From: Gnetum montanum
Lineage: Eukaryota; Streptophyta; Gnetopsida; Gnetales; Gnetaceae
Direction of reading: 5' to 3'
DNA: 64,000 nucleotides
NCBI GenBank assembly: GCA_015680685.1
Contig: MNCI01004676.1
Span: 19,878-83,877, forward strand
Below, piece by piece: positions 35,099 to 47,369 of this stretch; positions within the stretch are counted from its first letter, which is position 1, and each line of letters opens with the position of its first letter. The notes beneath the pieces were generated by a model. That model had not been told where the DNA came from. It did not search any database and saw nothing but the letters and a program-made list of their open reading frames with translations. Position numbers and translations under genes: made by a program.

Positions 35099-35405
35099 TC
35101 CTCAGCTTCCCGATAATTGAGTAATGTCGAAATAGGAAGAGAACTCAAGAAGAAAACATTCAAGCACCTAAGAGAATGGTCAAAAAAAATTCATGAAGTT
35201 CCCTTGAAGTCACACCCTTTTCAATCCTTGAGTCCTTCCTTAGTTTGAGAAATGCCCAGTCAACGATTCGTTGAAAGTTCTTATTATTGAGAAAAGGACT
35301 GTACAGTTCCAAGCGAAGAGAGACCATAGAATTTTGTGGATGAATGGATGAAGTGAACTCATTACCTGTCATATCAAAAGAACCATACCTTAGTATCAAC
35401 ATCAT
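35099..35405 (-). pseudogene. Small 3' ORF with hydrophobic segment, nearly intact (copy C)
   Basis: The frame is open from ATG 35405 to TGA 35160-35162 (81 codons): MMLILRYGSFDMTGNE, NSMVSLRLELYSPF, VTSRELHEFFLTILLGA. It runs on after two TGA codons, perhaps former TGG, through a hydrophobic VLFLFRHYSII to a TAA near 35099. This is the best version of the ORF damaged by a shift in copy A and by several changes in copy B. A single-pass membrane peptide is possible; no family recognised. Confidence 0.45.
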
Positions 35406-35689
35406 AACTTAAAGGTAAACACCAAACATTAGCAACCAATAAAAAATAGTTCATACCATCATGAAGAACACTTATTAAATGAAAAAATTAAGAAGATGGA
35501 TAACACATACACACACAAAGAAAGGAAAAAAGTATAATGATGTTGTAAAACAAAAACAAGAAAAGTTAAAGAAATTTGTAAAATAAAAATGTGTAAAACA
35601 AACAATGTAAAAGAATTGAGGGCCCCAAATGATTAGCATAGGTGGCTATCTCCCCCATGACTGAATTGAAAGGGAGAGATCCAAAATAA

Positions 35690-35710
35690 TGAGCACCTAT
35701 TTGAATTTCT
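35690..35710 (-). other. Junction of the internal pol deletion (copy C)
   Basis: Right of about 35702 the minus strand aligns with the protease-RT linker (gaagttggac, compare copy B near 14930). Left of it the alignment is to the post-integrase region (tgctcattattttggatctc, compare 17830). About 2.9 kb present in copy B is absent. The exact break is uncertain by a few bases. Confidence 0.75.
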
Positions 35711-36480
35711 TAGAAGTGTCCAACTTCTCCTGATTGATGTTTTTTAGGTTAAGGGGTGGAAGTCAGTGATGCTCATACTCCAATGTATTTATGCCTTCAT
35801 TATAGGCATGAGTTGTTCCCCCAATTTATTCCATGCATGTTGGTGGGATTCTTTCTTGATCAGATGTCAACCATTGGGTGTTCTCTTATTGTGTGGCTAC
35901 TACATATAGGCACCATTGTATCTGTGTTTCTTGGGCACACTAGTTGCATGGAAGAGATGGTGAGCATTCCTCCATGTCATCACCCTCTGAGTCACTATAT
36001 GTGATGCATGAAACTTTCTTCTTCTCGATCTTTCCATAAATATTTTCAAGGAAAGATCATGGATCCCTAGGCATGCTTCTACTATACTCAGCCATTCCCT
36101 TTCCATTATAATTAGAAAGTCCCCATTGTTACTATTGACTTCTATCACTAGGAAATCAGCTAGGTATGACCAACCACAAACAATGGTAATGATGTCCTCC
36201 ATCAATCCCAAGGGAATGGTGATGGACTAGTTAGCCAACTCTAGTTGAATATTTCTCTCCTTAAGTTTGGGTAGGTTCTAGGCTTGATACATTTCTCGTG
36301 AGATTAAGTTAAGTTTAGAACCTGAGTCAAGAAGAGCCTTATGTGGTTCATTACCAATGACTTGGAGGTAGATTAAGGGACTTCTAGGATCAGAGAGTTT
36401 CCTCAGAAGGTGGCCTACCTTGATCTAGTTGGTAAAGATATGTGTTAACATAACCATATGTGTTAAGCCCTGTTGTTGGT
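35711..36480 (-). pseudogene. Retropepsin-like protease and linker (copy C)
   Basis: The minus strand reads MLTHIF, RSPLIYLQVIGNEPHKALLD, then SGSKLNLISREMY; LLDSG is the catalytic motif. After a broken stretch an open frame (36211-35900) gives MGLMEDIITIVCGWSYLADF and DFLIIMEREWLSIVEACLGI. The linker follows with atgcctatatgtagtagcc-like sequence, then the deletion junction. Confidence 0.72.
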
Positions 36481-37079
36481 TTGAAGGGAGCTCCGAAGCC
36501 CTATTTGTTGGAGGAGTATGCACAGACTCAACAACTTGTGGTTGTGAGAGCTTGTTTGGGCTTTTGGTTATGAAGAAAGGTCTTCTCTTTGTATAGTTTC
36601 TAGAACCAGTAGCAAGTTGAAGTTTACGGCTCTCATAGCATTATGTTGCTACGGTTGAGTGGGTAGTTCCTCTTGCATTATTGGAGTGGGTGGTAGTGGA
36701 ACTATAGATGTAAGAGTGGCAGATGGATTCGGAGGATGGTATGTGTGTGGAGTGTCTCTTGTAGGAGAAGGAGTCCTAAAATACTCCCGAACCTGGTAGT
36801 GACATTGTGAAATTGCGTGACCCATAGAGTCACTTGGAGAAACTGACTATTGCACGTAATAGCCATAAGGATCTAGTTGCTGGTAAGGGTATTGTTGCCT
36901 AGGTAGTGGCATCCCCCATGCCTGTGGGTGTTGCCCAATGGGTTGTGGTGAAGTTCCACCTAGATATTATGTTAACGATTGGTGGAACTAGCTCGGGTTA
37001 CCTTGAGGATAAGGTAACCTTCAGGGTGCTTGCCATCTGCTAAGTCTTGGGTTGAGCGCATACACCCTAGACTCTTGTA

Positions 37080-38780
37080 GATGTGAGATGATTGGACAAC
37101 ATCCTTTAGGATGGTTATATTAGTAGATCTCGCATCCACCATCATTGTCTATGCTTGAATCCACAACCTCATTGGCGATTGTCATCTTCCCCTTACCCTT
37201 GTTACGTGCATAGTCCGAATATTTCCACTTTTTCACATCTTGGTCACTACTTCATTCCTCCTTAGACTCCTCTACAATTTTTAGGACAGTTTCAATTTTA
37301 CTGTCTAAGGAGCTCCATATTTCATCTACCTTAGTCGACACTTCTGTTGTTAGCTTTTGAAGCAGTAAGGTTTTTCTATTCACCAACTCCTCGAGTGGTG
37401 ACTCATCCTCTTCATCATAGAATCTCACTTCCTTCTTTCGAAGGGAAGGATCACGGTTATATTCTTCCACGCTCTCTCCTTTCCGTAGATCCCCTTCTTC
37501 TTTAGCTACTTGCTCCAACAACCTGTGAATTTCATGGGACCTAAGTTCAGATAATCTCCCTTGGGCATATGTCCCAAGGGTTCTCTCCTAGTTTCGTACC
37601 TTAGCCCATCTACAAGGTGGCAGAGTTGATTCCGTTGTGCATAGCCATGGCCTGGGCAATGATGTAGCAATACATAATATCAACCCATGGAATCATCCAA
37701 GGGTTCATGATTACCCTGTTTCCATCCTTGGATATGTTTACTAAAATTGGACACTCTGGAGTACATTTGATATTTATCGTTGAATAATTCTAACATTGTG
37801 CTACACCTCCTAATGGTTTCTAGCTCTAAGGACTGGTACCAACTCTCTACTTCTTTTATGAGTATCCTAGGAAACAAATTTAGTTTCTACCACTCATTCT
37901 CGAGATTCTGCAAGGTACAAGCATCATGAAATGCCTATAAATGGTTTTGTGGATCTGCGTTGTATCCTCTATCAAATTGAGGGATATTATTCATGTTAAG
38001 TCTCTTGATCTGACTCTCTTTTTGATGCCTTGTAGGTATCCTAACTATCTCTATAATGTCTAACATACTCCAGGTTGCTAGTAGGGGTTCATCATGATCA
38101 TCTCTCTCATGATGTCTATGATGCCTACGTTGTTCCCTACTTTTCCTTCTTTCATGCCTTGATTTTCTAGAGTGCCCTCATCCTCTCTCTCAACTCTCTC
38201 ATCGAGGGTTCTCATCTCACTTACCCTTATCCTCACGGTTATGCTCTCTGTGAATGTGTCCTGATGTGGAAGGAGAGGATGAATGATGTGATGAAGGTGA
38301 AGAAGAAGAAGAACCATCGCCATGATGATGTTTCTTACCTTCTCTTCAGTGGCTACAGCACCAATCGTGATGACGATCCAAGTGCCTATCCTTCTCATGT
38401 GTTTTTGTTTCCTCAGTGAACACTTGGTGTTCATGGGTATCAGAACCAGGGTTATGAATTATGGAGCGTAAGTTCTGATACCCCACCTCCTCACCATTCT
38501 TAGGAGGGGGAACATCTTTCGATAGAGAACTTGTTATAATGGGTTCACCATCTTCGATTTCTCTTAGGACTTGCAGGACTCCTTTGCCCTTCAACAATGT
38601 GTGGTGGCTCTCTTGCCATAAGTTCCTTAAATGTTGTGCTTCTATGAGATGGTAATCCCTTGTGTTGAAATCACCTACAACGTATTCAGCATAGAGTTGC
38701 GTCATGCCTATCTGTGCCAGAGCATGGAGGAGCATGTTGGGGATTGCACTATCTAGGGGTAACACTATGTTACCTTGCAA
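37080..38780 (-). pseudogene. gag, decayed (copy C)
   Basis: The N-terminal frame (38780-38346) reads MQGNIVLPLDSAIPNMLLHA and AQHLRNLWQESHHTL, followed after a shift by a basic low-complexity part. The capsid-like domain (37877-37680) contains LIKEVESWYQSLELETIRRC, MLELFNDKYQ and HIQGWKQGNHEPLDDSMG, ending at a TGA shared with copy B. The C-terminal helical part (37521-37252) starts MLEQVAKEEGDLRKGESVEE. A possible knuckle lies near 37125. Confidence 0.78.
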
Positions 38781-39094
38781 ATCTCACCAACACTACTATT
38801 CATCCTAATGGAGGATAAAAGCAAAATCAGGTATATACTCATTAGGATGAGTATATACCACTTGATGCTGTTGAGAAACTGGCAGATCTCAGTTATGCAT
38901 GTTAGACTATCGATTGTTTCTTGTATGATCCCTAGGTGGTGAAGTGCTCTTATGAGAACAAGACATCTTAGTTTAGTTTGGTGTGTTGTTTATTGTTATG
39001 TTATTTTTTTCATATGATTAACCCTAAGGGTTTGTTTAAGCTTTCCAATGATGTGGATGATTTCCTCTATTCTACTTAGTGCACAAACACTTAG

Positions 39095-39112
39095 TCCCTG
39101 GCAACGGTACCA
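39095..39112 (-). other. Primer-binding site of tRNA-Asp type (copy C)
   Basis: The minus strand reads tggtaccgttgccaggga, one base inside the 5' LTR. It is closer to the Athila tRNA-Asp site than the version in copy B. Confidence 0.72.
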
Positions 39113-39113
39113 A

Positions 39114-39904
39114 TGATGAGTAGTGAGGTAACCCTACACTCAACCATATGAATACGAGCGTTACATGCATGATCCCATCAAATTCTATAGACTAAGTGCC
39201 TACACACCTCATGAAACACTTAAGGTTAATCATTTTTTATCTTCCCAAACTTACTTGTATTTGTCACAGTTGTATGATTAAGTAAGTCTAAGGTATGTGA
39301 TTTTTATAGCTTTTATATTTTATCTCCTAGGCTAATGAGGTAAAGGGTGAAGAGGCTAATTAACTAAATTTAACTAACTAACTAAGCCTTAATTAACCTA
39401 GGATCAGCATCCATTCCCACTTACCATTCACACCTTGAACCAATGCAACCTTGGTTACCAAATGCTAGTTGTTACTGGGATTACCAAGCGTAATGCACGT
39501 GCTCGAAGCAGTTGTACTGAGTGCACTTAACTATGGGTTGAGAGAGATTTAATTAACTAATAAAGAATTTAAATGATGAATAATAAATAAGAAGAATTAA
39601 AGTCCTATTTAGCCTATTCCATGAACTGCAAGGTTTATCCAATAGTTCGTCTTTATTTCCATACACAAACTTGTGTTCAAGTACAATATTTGCTCAAATA
39701 AAGATCTGTTTACTTTGAAGCTCGTACTGCGAGCACATGGAAATTATTATATCTCTAGAGATGTAAAACTACTAGAGTTTCACTAAGGGTCTAGATCTAG
39801 ATTAAGAAATAAGGCAGAGCTACCTCTTATTTATGGACTTGGCAATGCACCACGATATCGTGTACGCAATATTGTAGGGGACGACACGATATTGCGTCCC
39901 ATCA
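39114..39904 (-). repeat. 5' LTR of copy C
   Basis: The 791-bp LTR aligns with 32876-33752 but its GATATC array is shorter (39853-39895, with decayed forms). Plus-strand ends are TGATGAG and CCCATCA. Confidence 0.86.
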
Positions 39905-41546
39905 ATCAGAAATTTTTTTTCTCTAAGTATTTGGTCCATTTTTCCACTACTGGGACTATGCCCTAGAGTGTAGTCAGTGTAGCATGTAGCATAGGGCCAA
40001 AATTACAAAATTTTCTAAGTGTCGATAGTAGTTGCAAAATTTTTTTCTAAGTGTTGTGCTATGCCTCCATTCTTCCTACTACATTTTAGAGCATAGCTAG
40101 CATAACATGTACTTCAGAGGCTATTTTTTCCTAAGTATCAAGCCAAAAGCTATTAAGCTAGCTCAGTATGGAAGAGGCATTTTGGTAGATTTTCTAACTC
40201 CTAAAGCTACCCCTTCTACTATGCTTTAGAGCATAACCAATGTAGCTTGGATGAAAATTGCATGTTTTGATAGCTTTTTCTAAGTGTTAGTGCTATGCTC
40301 CCACTTTTCTTGCTATGCTCTAGAGTATAGCTAGTGTAGGTAGCACTAGAATTCAATTTTTGCAAAATTTCCCTAACTATTATGTTATGCTCCATAGTGT
40401 AGCTAGTGTAGCAATGTAGGATAGCCTTCAAAAGCCTCCAAAGCTTAGCACTGGCCTTCATCTTAGCTTTGATGCTTCTTCAACAAGTAGCATCAAAACC
40501 TTGCACTTTCTTTCCACCCCCTATGGCCCAAAATTGTACCTATGCTTGATCCCACTTGAAAGAGGGGAGAGTATAGTCCCAAATCATAACCTCAAAATTA
40601 TACTATTTTGCACTATTTTTAGGGACATCACAATCTTTTTGACTCTGGCATAGGCAATCTTAGCAGTGTAGTCACAGTTTGGTAGTATTAGGGTCTATTA
40701 GAGCACACCATAACGTAGCACCATTTTTCTCCAATAGGAGCATAGTTGAGGTCAGCATAGCCCCACCTACCCTTCTACCACATGGCCCTCAATTCACACT
40801 TCATATCCACCCTAACCCTATAAATACCCCTATGGTTCACATTTTAGTGATTGCATTTTGTATTTAGTGGTTGGCATTTTGAAGCACTTGGCAAGTATCC
40901 TTATTTAGTAGCAAGTATCTTAGCATTGGCACCCTTGCACCTAGGCACACTTAATGCCTTGGAAAAACTCTAGGACACTATTCTTACACATCATAGCACA
41001 CCGTGGCCCATAGGACATTATGGTAGCCAACCTAGCAAGCTGACACTTCATGGAAGATGTTAGTTTCATAGCTCAAACACCTTAGAGACTATGACTATGC
41101 TACTTACTATGCCCATTTGTACACTACATACCTCCTCACCTCTCTCTTGCAATTGCTATGATTTCCCATTTGGGGTGGTGTAATTCTTCCTTTCCTCAAC
41201 TCCATTACATTTTGAAGCATTTTCTTTGGTATTTAGCATCACATTTGCATCTTTTCACTATTTCATGTATTTTCATGTTCACACTATAATTTTCACATCA
41301 TAAAACCTTGCTATGCTTGAGCTTAGTTAGCCCCAGTACCACTAAAATCACTATGGGAATCCCCTAGCACTTGTTCATTGAAACACTCCATAAGTCCTAA
41401 CTCAATCGACAAAATCTTTCTAGATGCTCTACCTCAATTTTCCCCTCCAATGATGGCCCTTTAGATGGGGGTAAGGTTAGGACTATACTATGGCCATGGA
41501 CCCCTTTGCATGATCATTCCAGCCACTAATGTTTTCAGTCACTACA
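39905..41546 (+). repeat. 3' LTR of T1, second part
   Basis: It continues the LTR broken at 32875. It holds at least five palindromic modules (for example tgctatgctctagagtatag near 40309), a TATA region ccctataaatacccct (about 40814), and ends gttttcagtcactaca, matching the T2 LTR end gttttcggtcattaca. The next bases gacca (41547-41551) would be the target duplication. Confidence 0.78.
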
Positions 41547-41554
41547 GACCATGT

Positions 41555-42700
41555 ACAACATCTATGCCAAGAAAAGATTAAAATTCCTTGATATGAGTCT
41601 TATTTTATGCCTAGCAAGATCATCAATATCTAGTAGATCCTACCCTTAACCTGATCATCAGCATTTACCAAGTGAATTACCGAGTTTGAATAGTTTATCT
41701 CAAGATTCACCTCTTGAGCCATCCAATCCAATGCCCGATTAAGTGCAATAGCCTATGACATAGCTACACATGAAAACATAATTATATCATCAATGTAATG
41801 TTCTGCAAGGCAATCCACTCCTACAACCTCTAGGACTCTTACCCCTCTAATTTTTAGTAGATTAGTAATGTGTCCATGGCCATAATAAATAGTAGTAGTG
41901 GGAAAATAGGGTCTCCTTTTTGAATCTCCCAACCCAATTTGGCAAACCCCCAAAGTCAACCATCAATATGAAATAAGTAGCTCCCTAAAGCCTATAGTTG
42001 GATACAAAGATCCACAAACTTCGGATCAAATCCTTTGCATAGCATAATCTCCTTTATCACCTTCCAACTGATAGTATCATATGCCTTCATAAGATCCAAT
42101 TTGATGCACATTCCCAAGTACCTTGTATTATGTAGTGACTGTAGGATTTTATGTAAGAGTATGACCTGGTCCTACAAAAATCACCCATTTACAAAACTCA
42201 CATGATGCCCCCCCCACCTAACTTTGGCATCATCAAGGCTAGATGACAAATGAGAATTTTTGTAAATAGCTAAAGTAGGGAATTACAAACCCCAATAGAT
42301 CTAAACTACATTGATGCCATTCAATTAGTCACTTTGGGGATGAGGAAAATCCTTGAATAGTTAATCTCTCACTAGATCTACTACTAGTGTAGAATCTTGT
42401 TGAATGCCTCCAACATATTATTCCTCATGATATCCATGAACTCCTTGAAAAATTTGATTGGCCACCTATCCAACCTTGGAGCCTTATTGGTTTCCATATT
42501 TTTCATTGCTTCTTCTAACTCCCTCATTGTGAAGGACCTAAGAAACATCGTATTCTCTAGCTTCCCAATGATCCTTTTGACCCACGCCACAAGTGGAATG
42601 GTGCACTTCTTATGCCAAATTATGGCCAAGTATTGACACATCATCTTATAAATATCATGGCTATTAACTAGGATGGTGTCACCCTACACTAGCTATATCA
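41555..42700 (-). pseudogene. LINE reverse transcriptase
   Basis: The open stretch 42644-42384 has RELEEAMKNMETNKAPRLDR and PIKFFKEFMDI, the NKAPGPDG-type start. Then LDLMKAYDTISWKVIKEIM (about 42103-42050), LGWEIQKGDPIFPLLL, and HYIDDIIMFS (about 41800-41770), the YxDD box. The domain breaks off about 200 bases later at the T1 LTR. Confidence 0.76.
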
Positions 42701-43795
42701 TCTTCTTTGCTTGCCCTTGTGCCTTGGCAGTAGTGAAGAAAAAAGTATGTTCCAATCTCCTTCCCTAAGCCAAGTTATCCTAGCACATTGTGTCAAATAC
42801 ATTTCTTCCTTTGCTAAAAGGTCTTGAAGCTCTTTGAGGGTTACATGTTCCTCTTCCTCCAACTCCACACCTTCCTCCTATTGTGATTGAATTTCTCCCA
42901 GCCTCTGCTATAATCTAGCATGATGAGCATGAAAGGAAAATTTATCTTTAGAAGCTTTAACATGTAGCTTCTATTTGAGCTGCTTTAATCCATTTTTTAG
43001 AAACCTCCTTAGGTCCCCCTACACCTAGTATGTCTTTCAAATCATCACCACCATTGGCTAGAGCCAAGGTTTGATTAACCAAGTTTTCTTAAATCAAAAT
43101 GAATGAGAAGTTGTCCTTAGGCCTTTGTAAATCTAACAAACAATCAAACAATGATCTAAAGCCTATCTATCCTTCCAAGACACCTGAATGTCAAAATTTG
43201 GCATAAGAATCAAGCTAATATAGACTCAGTCAATTCTTGATAGCACTTGATCCTTCCCTCAATCTCAATTACTCCATGTGAATTTGCAATCCCTAATTTC
43301 CATGTCAATGAGCTCATGCTCCTCAAGAAACACCTAGAGTTCATGACACCTCAAAGGGTCCACATTGTCACCTTTGGATTTCTCCCATGAGTATAGGCTT
43401 TAATTGAAATGATTGATTAGAACCCACTATATTTGATTAGGGACCACCCACAGTATCAATCTAAGCTCTTGTAGTCAAATATCCCAATTTTGGACCCCAT
43501 AAACATTGGTAAACTAGATACGCTTTGGCACAATGAGAACTGTTATGCTCCATGTGAATGCATCCATGAAAGTTAAAGGTATTCATGATAGAATGACCAA
43601 TCCCTTTGCCCTGCCCTAGTAGGGGATTATCTATGTTTGCTAGCCCTCTCATCTTAAGAGCTAAGATTTTATTGGTTGCAATTTTGTTTCCTGCAAGAAG
43701 ACTACATCACATCCTGTATTCTAAATAATTTCTTTCAAGGTATTCCATTTATAGAATGTACCCTAACCCCTACAAGTCCATGACAAAATCTTCAT
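42701..43795 (-). pseudogene. LINE endonuclease and linker
   Basis: ATG at 43795 starts MKILSWTCRG, the usual opening of the APE-type endonuclease. GCDVVFLQET follows, with the Glu of the ET motif, then KILALKMRGLANIDNPLLGQ in a neighbouring frame. Later parts are heavily broken. This enzyme nicks target DNA for priming. Confidence 0.68.
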
Positions 43796-43949
43796 GTTCT
43801 ACTAGTAGACCATTTTTTGTAGACCTCTTTTAAGGTTTGTTGATAGCTAAAATTGATCTCCAAGTGTGTTTTCTTACTCCAGGAAACCAATGTTGTGGTG
43901 TAACTAGTTTTCTTGACACTCGAGAAGAGTGAAAATGCCCCCATAATTA

Positions 43950-44620
43950 TCTTAGCATTCTCCTTATGGTATGGTACAATCTCCCACATATGGATCTTTA
44001 ATGATCCTTGTACAGAAAATGCCTAGCTCCAATAGTAGAAGATCATCCCCATTATTAACCAGGTCCAATTCCAACCAGTGGGGGATTTCCTTCTGCTTGG
44101 GAGATCCACACCCCTCTTCCTTATGTTCTCCAAATTTTATGGGTTTTGGGGTCATCTAGCCTTTTTTTCTAACCTTATACCAACCCAACTTCATGTTTTT
44201 TGCCAGTGGCTAGGCCATGGGCCAAACCTTGCAAGAGGTAGCCTAATGACCCATCTTTTCATAGATGGTACATCCACTACCTACCCTATTTGGAAGGTGT
44301 TATCATCAGTGATGTTCTCATATTCTACTAGGATCATTTCCTCCCCTAAGGGAAGTTCCAAAATCACTTCTTGCACTAAATCCTTCAATGATAGTGATTT
44401 CCATATGTAGAAACATGCAAATCCCATTCACTCCATCGAGCCCATAAACTTATCAAATATGATAAACTCACCAAAGAACCTAGTGAGGGTTTCCAAGAAG
44501 TTCTTTGTCCACATTTCCCAAGGAATGCTAAATGTCCTAATCCACACAAATACCTTGGCAAAAAGGTCTTTGTAAGGCTCATGTTTATCTATATTAGAAA
44601 AGTTAAGGCTTTTGTAATCA
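43950..44620 (-). pseudogene. LINE ORF1-like RNA-binding protein remnant
   Basis: The minus strand reads KVFVWIRTFSIPWEMW, IIFDKFMGSME, ITIIEGFSARSDF and KRWVIRLPLARFGPWP in a mostly constant frame. The VFVWIR...IPxEMW phrase resembles the DUF4283-type domain found in ORF1 of plant L1 elements. Attribution by position and wording. Confidence 0.5.
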
Positions 44621-44640
44621 TTTATAGAAAAGAAAGTAAC

Positions 44641-47364
44641 ATGGCTACTATGGTTTTATTTTATTAAAAATTATCTATTTTATGAATATTATATTTTCCT
44701 ATAGTTGAACTCTTTGTATGATTCATTATGTTTGGTTACACATAATTTAAGACTACTATAGTGAATTGGTTGAGTTAATTTACTTATAGCTAAACTAGAA
44801 GGATTTAGATATGATTTCAAGATGTTTTGAAATTTGTATTTCACTTGAATGCATTATGTATATCAAGAGATGCCAATCATCATATTGGCATTCTCTTCCT
44901 TTTAGATTCTTGGTCTATGGTTTGAATTATATAATTTTCTTTGTTTAAAATTTACTTTGTCTGCTAAAATGATTGTTGTCAATGCTGGTATGATTGATAT
45001 CTTAAAAATTCATTTTTTCATTAAAGAGAAAATAGAAAAATTGATGTAAATATGAAGACAACTTATTAGGAAATTTGCATATGAAAGAAGATTGCAATTA
45101 AAGCTAAGTACGAAAATGAAAGTTGATTGCAATAAAAGCTAAGTATGAAAAACAAGAGACAAGATTGAATATTAATGCATAGAAATAGGTGGTATTTATA
45201 AAAATGAATTTGGCAACCAAATATGGGCAAATGATGGAGACTAGCTTTTGGCAAAGTGATAGAGTTTAGCTTATGACTAATGTAGAAACTATAAAAAAGG
45301 AAATACATGAACTAAAAATGAATTAAATAACAAGATAAAAATATATTATAAGCATTTTCAAAAAATCTCAAAATTGACACAAGCAATCAAGAATGAAGGC
45401 TAAGGATAATGGGTATGGTTTGCATGTTCAGAAGTGAACATGAGAAGAAAATTACTAGGATAGTTGATGCTATAGTAATTTGAGTGAAGCTAATGTGAGA
45501 GATTTAATAAAGGAAAATAAAGAGATTTAGCACCTAAGACAACAATTAAAGGATCCAAAACTAGATTCTTCTTCAATAAACCATCAATCTGAGAAGATTA
45601 TTACTAAATAATTACCACCAACAAAGGAAGAAAGTTATATAGTAGCTACTGACATTACCATTCAAAATACATCCTATGGAATCATTCATTCCTTGTTTCC
45701 TATAATCTTGTAATTGTAAGCCCCATTGGTGGGATACTACCCAAAGGCATGATTTTTTCCAAATGATTATTTAAGAATTTAAAAATATGAATATATGATG
45801 TATGCCAAGGATGGGTGAACAATTAAGGTTTGACTTTTTTTTTGCTCCATTTAATCTTTTGATCCCTCATGAGTAAAGAAGAGGAATGTCTGATGAACCA
45901 AATTCTACCCATGTCTAGTCAATGTGGATCTTCTTGCATTCATACTGTGTTCAAAATAAATAAACACGCACCATAGAATCAAAATAATGACTCACATAAC
46001 ACCATGCTTGTGATTGAAGAATAGAGTTAGATGATAGCCCAAGATATCATAAGAAACTAACCAATCCCATGAGATGTCATTTATGTACAATATAATAAAG
46101 AATAAAAAATGATTAATAAGGGAAATGTTACTTCAGACAAAAGGATGCAACCTTAAATAAAAGTTAAAAATTATCTATGTACCTTGATAATAAAGTAGAA
46201 AATGTGAAGTGAAATAACATGGCAAAGAAACCATGGTAATGTAGTAAAAGAAGTGAACCCTATGAATAAGCATTGTGCTAGCAAGCTAATGAAAGAGGAT
46301 GTAAGATAGTATGTGGGAAAAACAAAAGAAAATGTAAAGGAAAAAATACATACAAGAATAAGAAGGAGCATATAGAATAAGCAAATATTCGAAGCATAGG
46401 AACCAAGTCCAAAAGTAGAAGGTAACACTTACAAAGAAAAGTGCAAGAAACATCATCTAGTCAGTTATGTGGATGATGGAACAACCATCTATCAAGAGGA
46501 AAAATAATAGAAGCCATTCCGTGAAGAAATATGGAAGACAAAATCAAACTTGCAACAATGGATAGAAACCATGTGATGAAGAAAAGTCCAAAATGAATAA
46601 AATCTAAAAGACATTGGTAGATGAGGATGTCAAAACCAAGATGTTGCTAAGTGCCTCCAACCATAGCCATTACACCAAGGTAGCTAGGGAATGAGGATCT
46701 TTCAGTAGGATGGATAATGACAAACTCCAATTCTATTAATAAAATTCCCTTTTCCTTTTTCCTATTCCAAATGTTGTTCATTGCCTTTCATTTGAATTTA
46801 TCATGCATTTTAAACATAATTCAGAATGGTACATTACATCCATTGTATTAACTTCCAACATGTTACAAAAAACTAGAAATAAGAAAAAATAGTAAGGATC
46901 AAACAACAGATCTAATCATAGTAAAAACCAAAAGTTGATGTCTACCACAGCCAACCCATAGCTAGAAAATCGATAGAATTAAGCTCCATTGGAAAACTCT
47001 ACTAGCTTTCCAAAAAGAATGCTAGGATTAAACTTCTATGTTTATATTGCTAGAAAAGAATTTTTAGATCCTATATTTTTAACACTAGAGAATTATGCCC
47101 CAACCTCACCCAAAGGCCATCGTCAATGCGGAGGAGATGTTGCCAAACAAATGTACCTATACTACTACCTGAAACACCCACTATGTTATGCTACATCTAT
47201 TGCATCAAAAACACACCAACTTTAAAAAAAATATAATCTATTTTGGTACAAAGTTGAAATTAAAGAGTGAAGAGAAGAAAATGAAAGAAGAGAAAAAAGG
47301 TAAGGTTGAAGGTTGAATGAATTATTTCTCTAACCTACAACTGTATTTATATGAGATGAGGGAT
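44641..47364. other. AT-rich spacer
   Basis: I see no domain. A short near-duplicate (gattgcaattaaagctaagt / gattgcaataaaagctaagt) lies at about 45090-45150. Frames here have no recognisable content. Confidence 0.45.
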
Positions 47365-47369
47365 ACACT
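47365..47369. repeat. Left target-site duplication of T2 (acact)
   Basis: acact is repeated exactly at 54963-54967. Confidence 0.75.

Larger units (their letters stand above)
32876..39904 (-). mobile_element. Athila-type retrotransposon copy C, pol-deleted, nested in T1's LTR
   Basis: The minus-strand element has a 5' LTR at 39114-39904, PBS, gag, protease, 3' region and a 3' LTR at 32876-33752. It resembles copy B throughout, except that the linker after protease joins directly to the post-integrase region near 35700, so RT, RNase H and integrase (about 2.9 kb in copy B) are missing. It could only have moved with enzymes from another element, unless the loss followed insertion. Its flanks rejoin into one Tat LTR. 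Confidence 0.88.
28083..41546 (+). mobile_element. Tat-type Ty3/gypsy retrotransposon, copy T1, interrupted by copy C
   Basis: RT, RNase H, a second RNase H, integrase, a tandem array, a purine tract and the 3' LTR run along the plus strand. The LTR is split: 32812-32875 and 39905-41546, with Athila copy C between. The start given is where pol is first recognised; the true 5' end is not found. The extra RNase H domain and the RT wording place it in the Tat lineage. Its LTR ends (TGAAACACC...CACTACA) are those of copy T2. Confidence 0.78.
41547..44640 (-). mobile_element. L1-type LINE, truncated
   Basis: On the minus strand the order is ORF1-like, endonuclease, reverse transcriptase, broken off at the T1 LTR (41546). 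The missing 3' end should lie on the other side of T1, but I did not find it. Frames contain many stops. Independent motifs in ORF1, endonuclease and RT agree. Confidence 0.78.
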
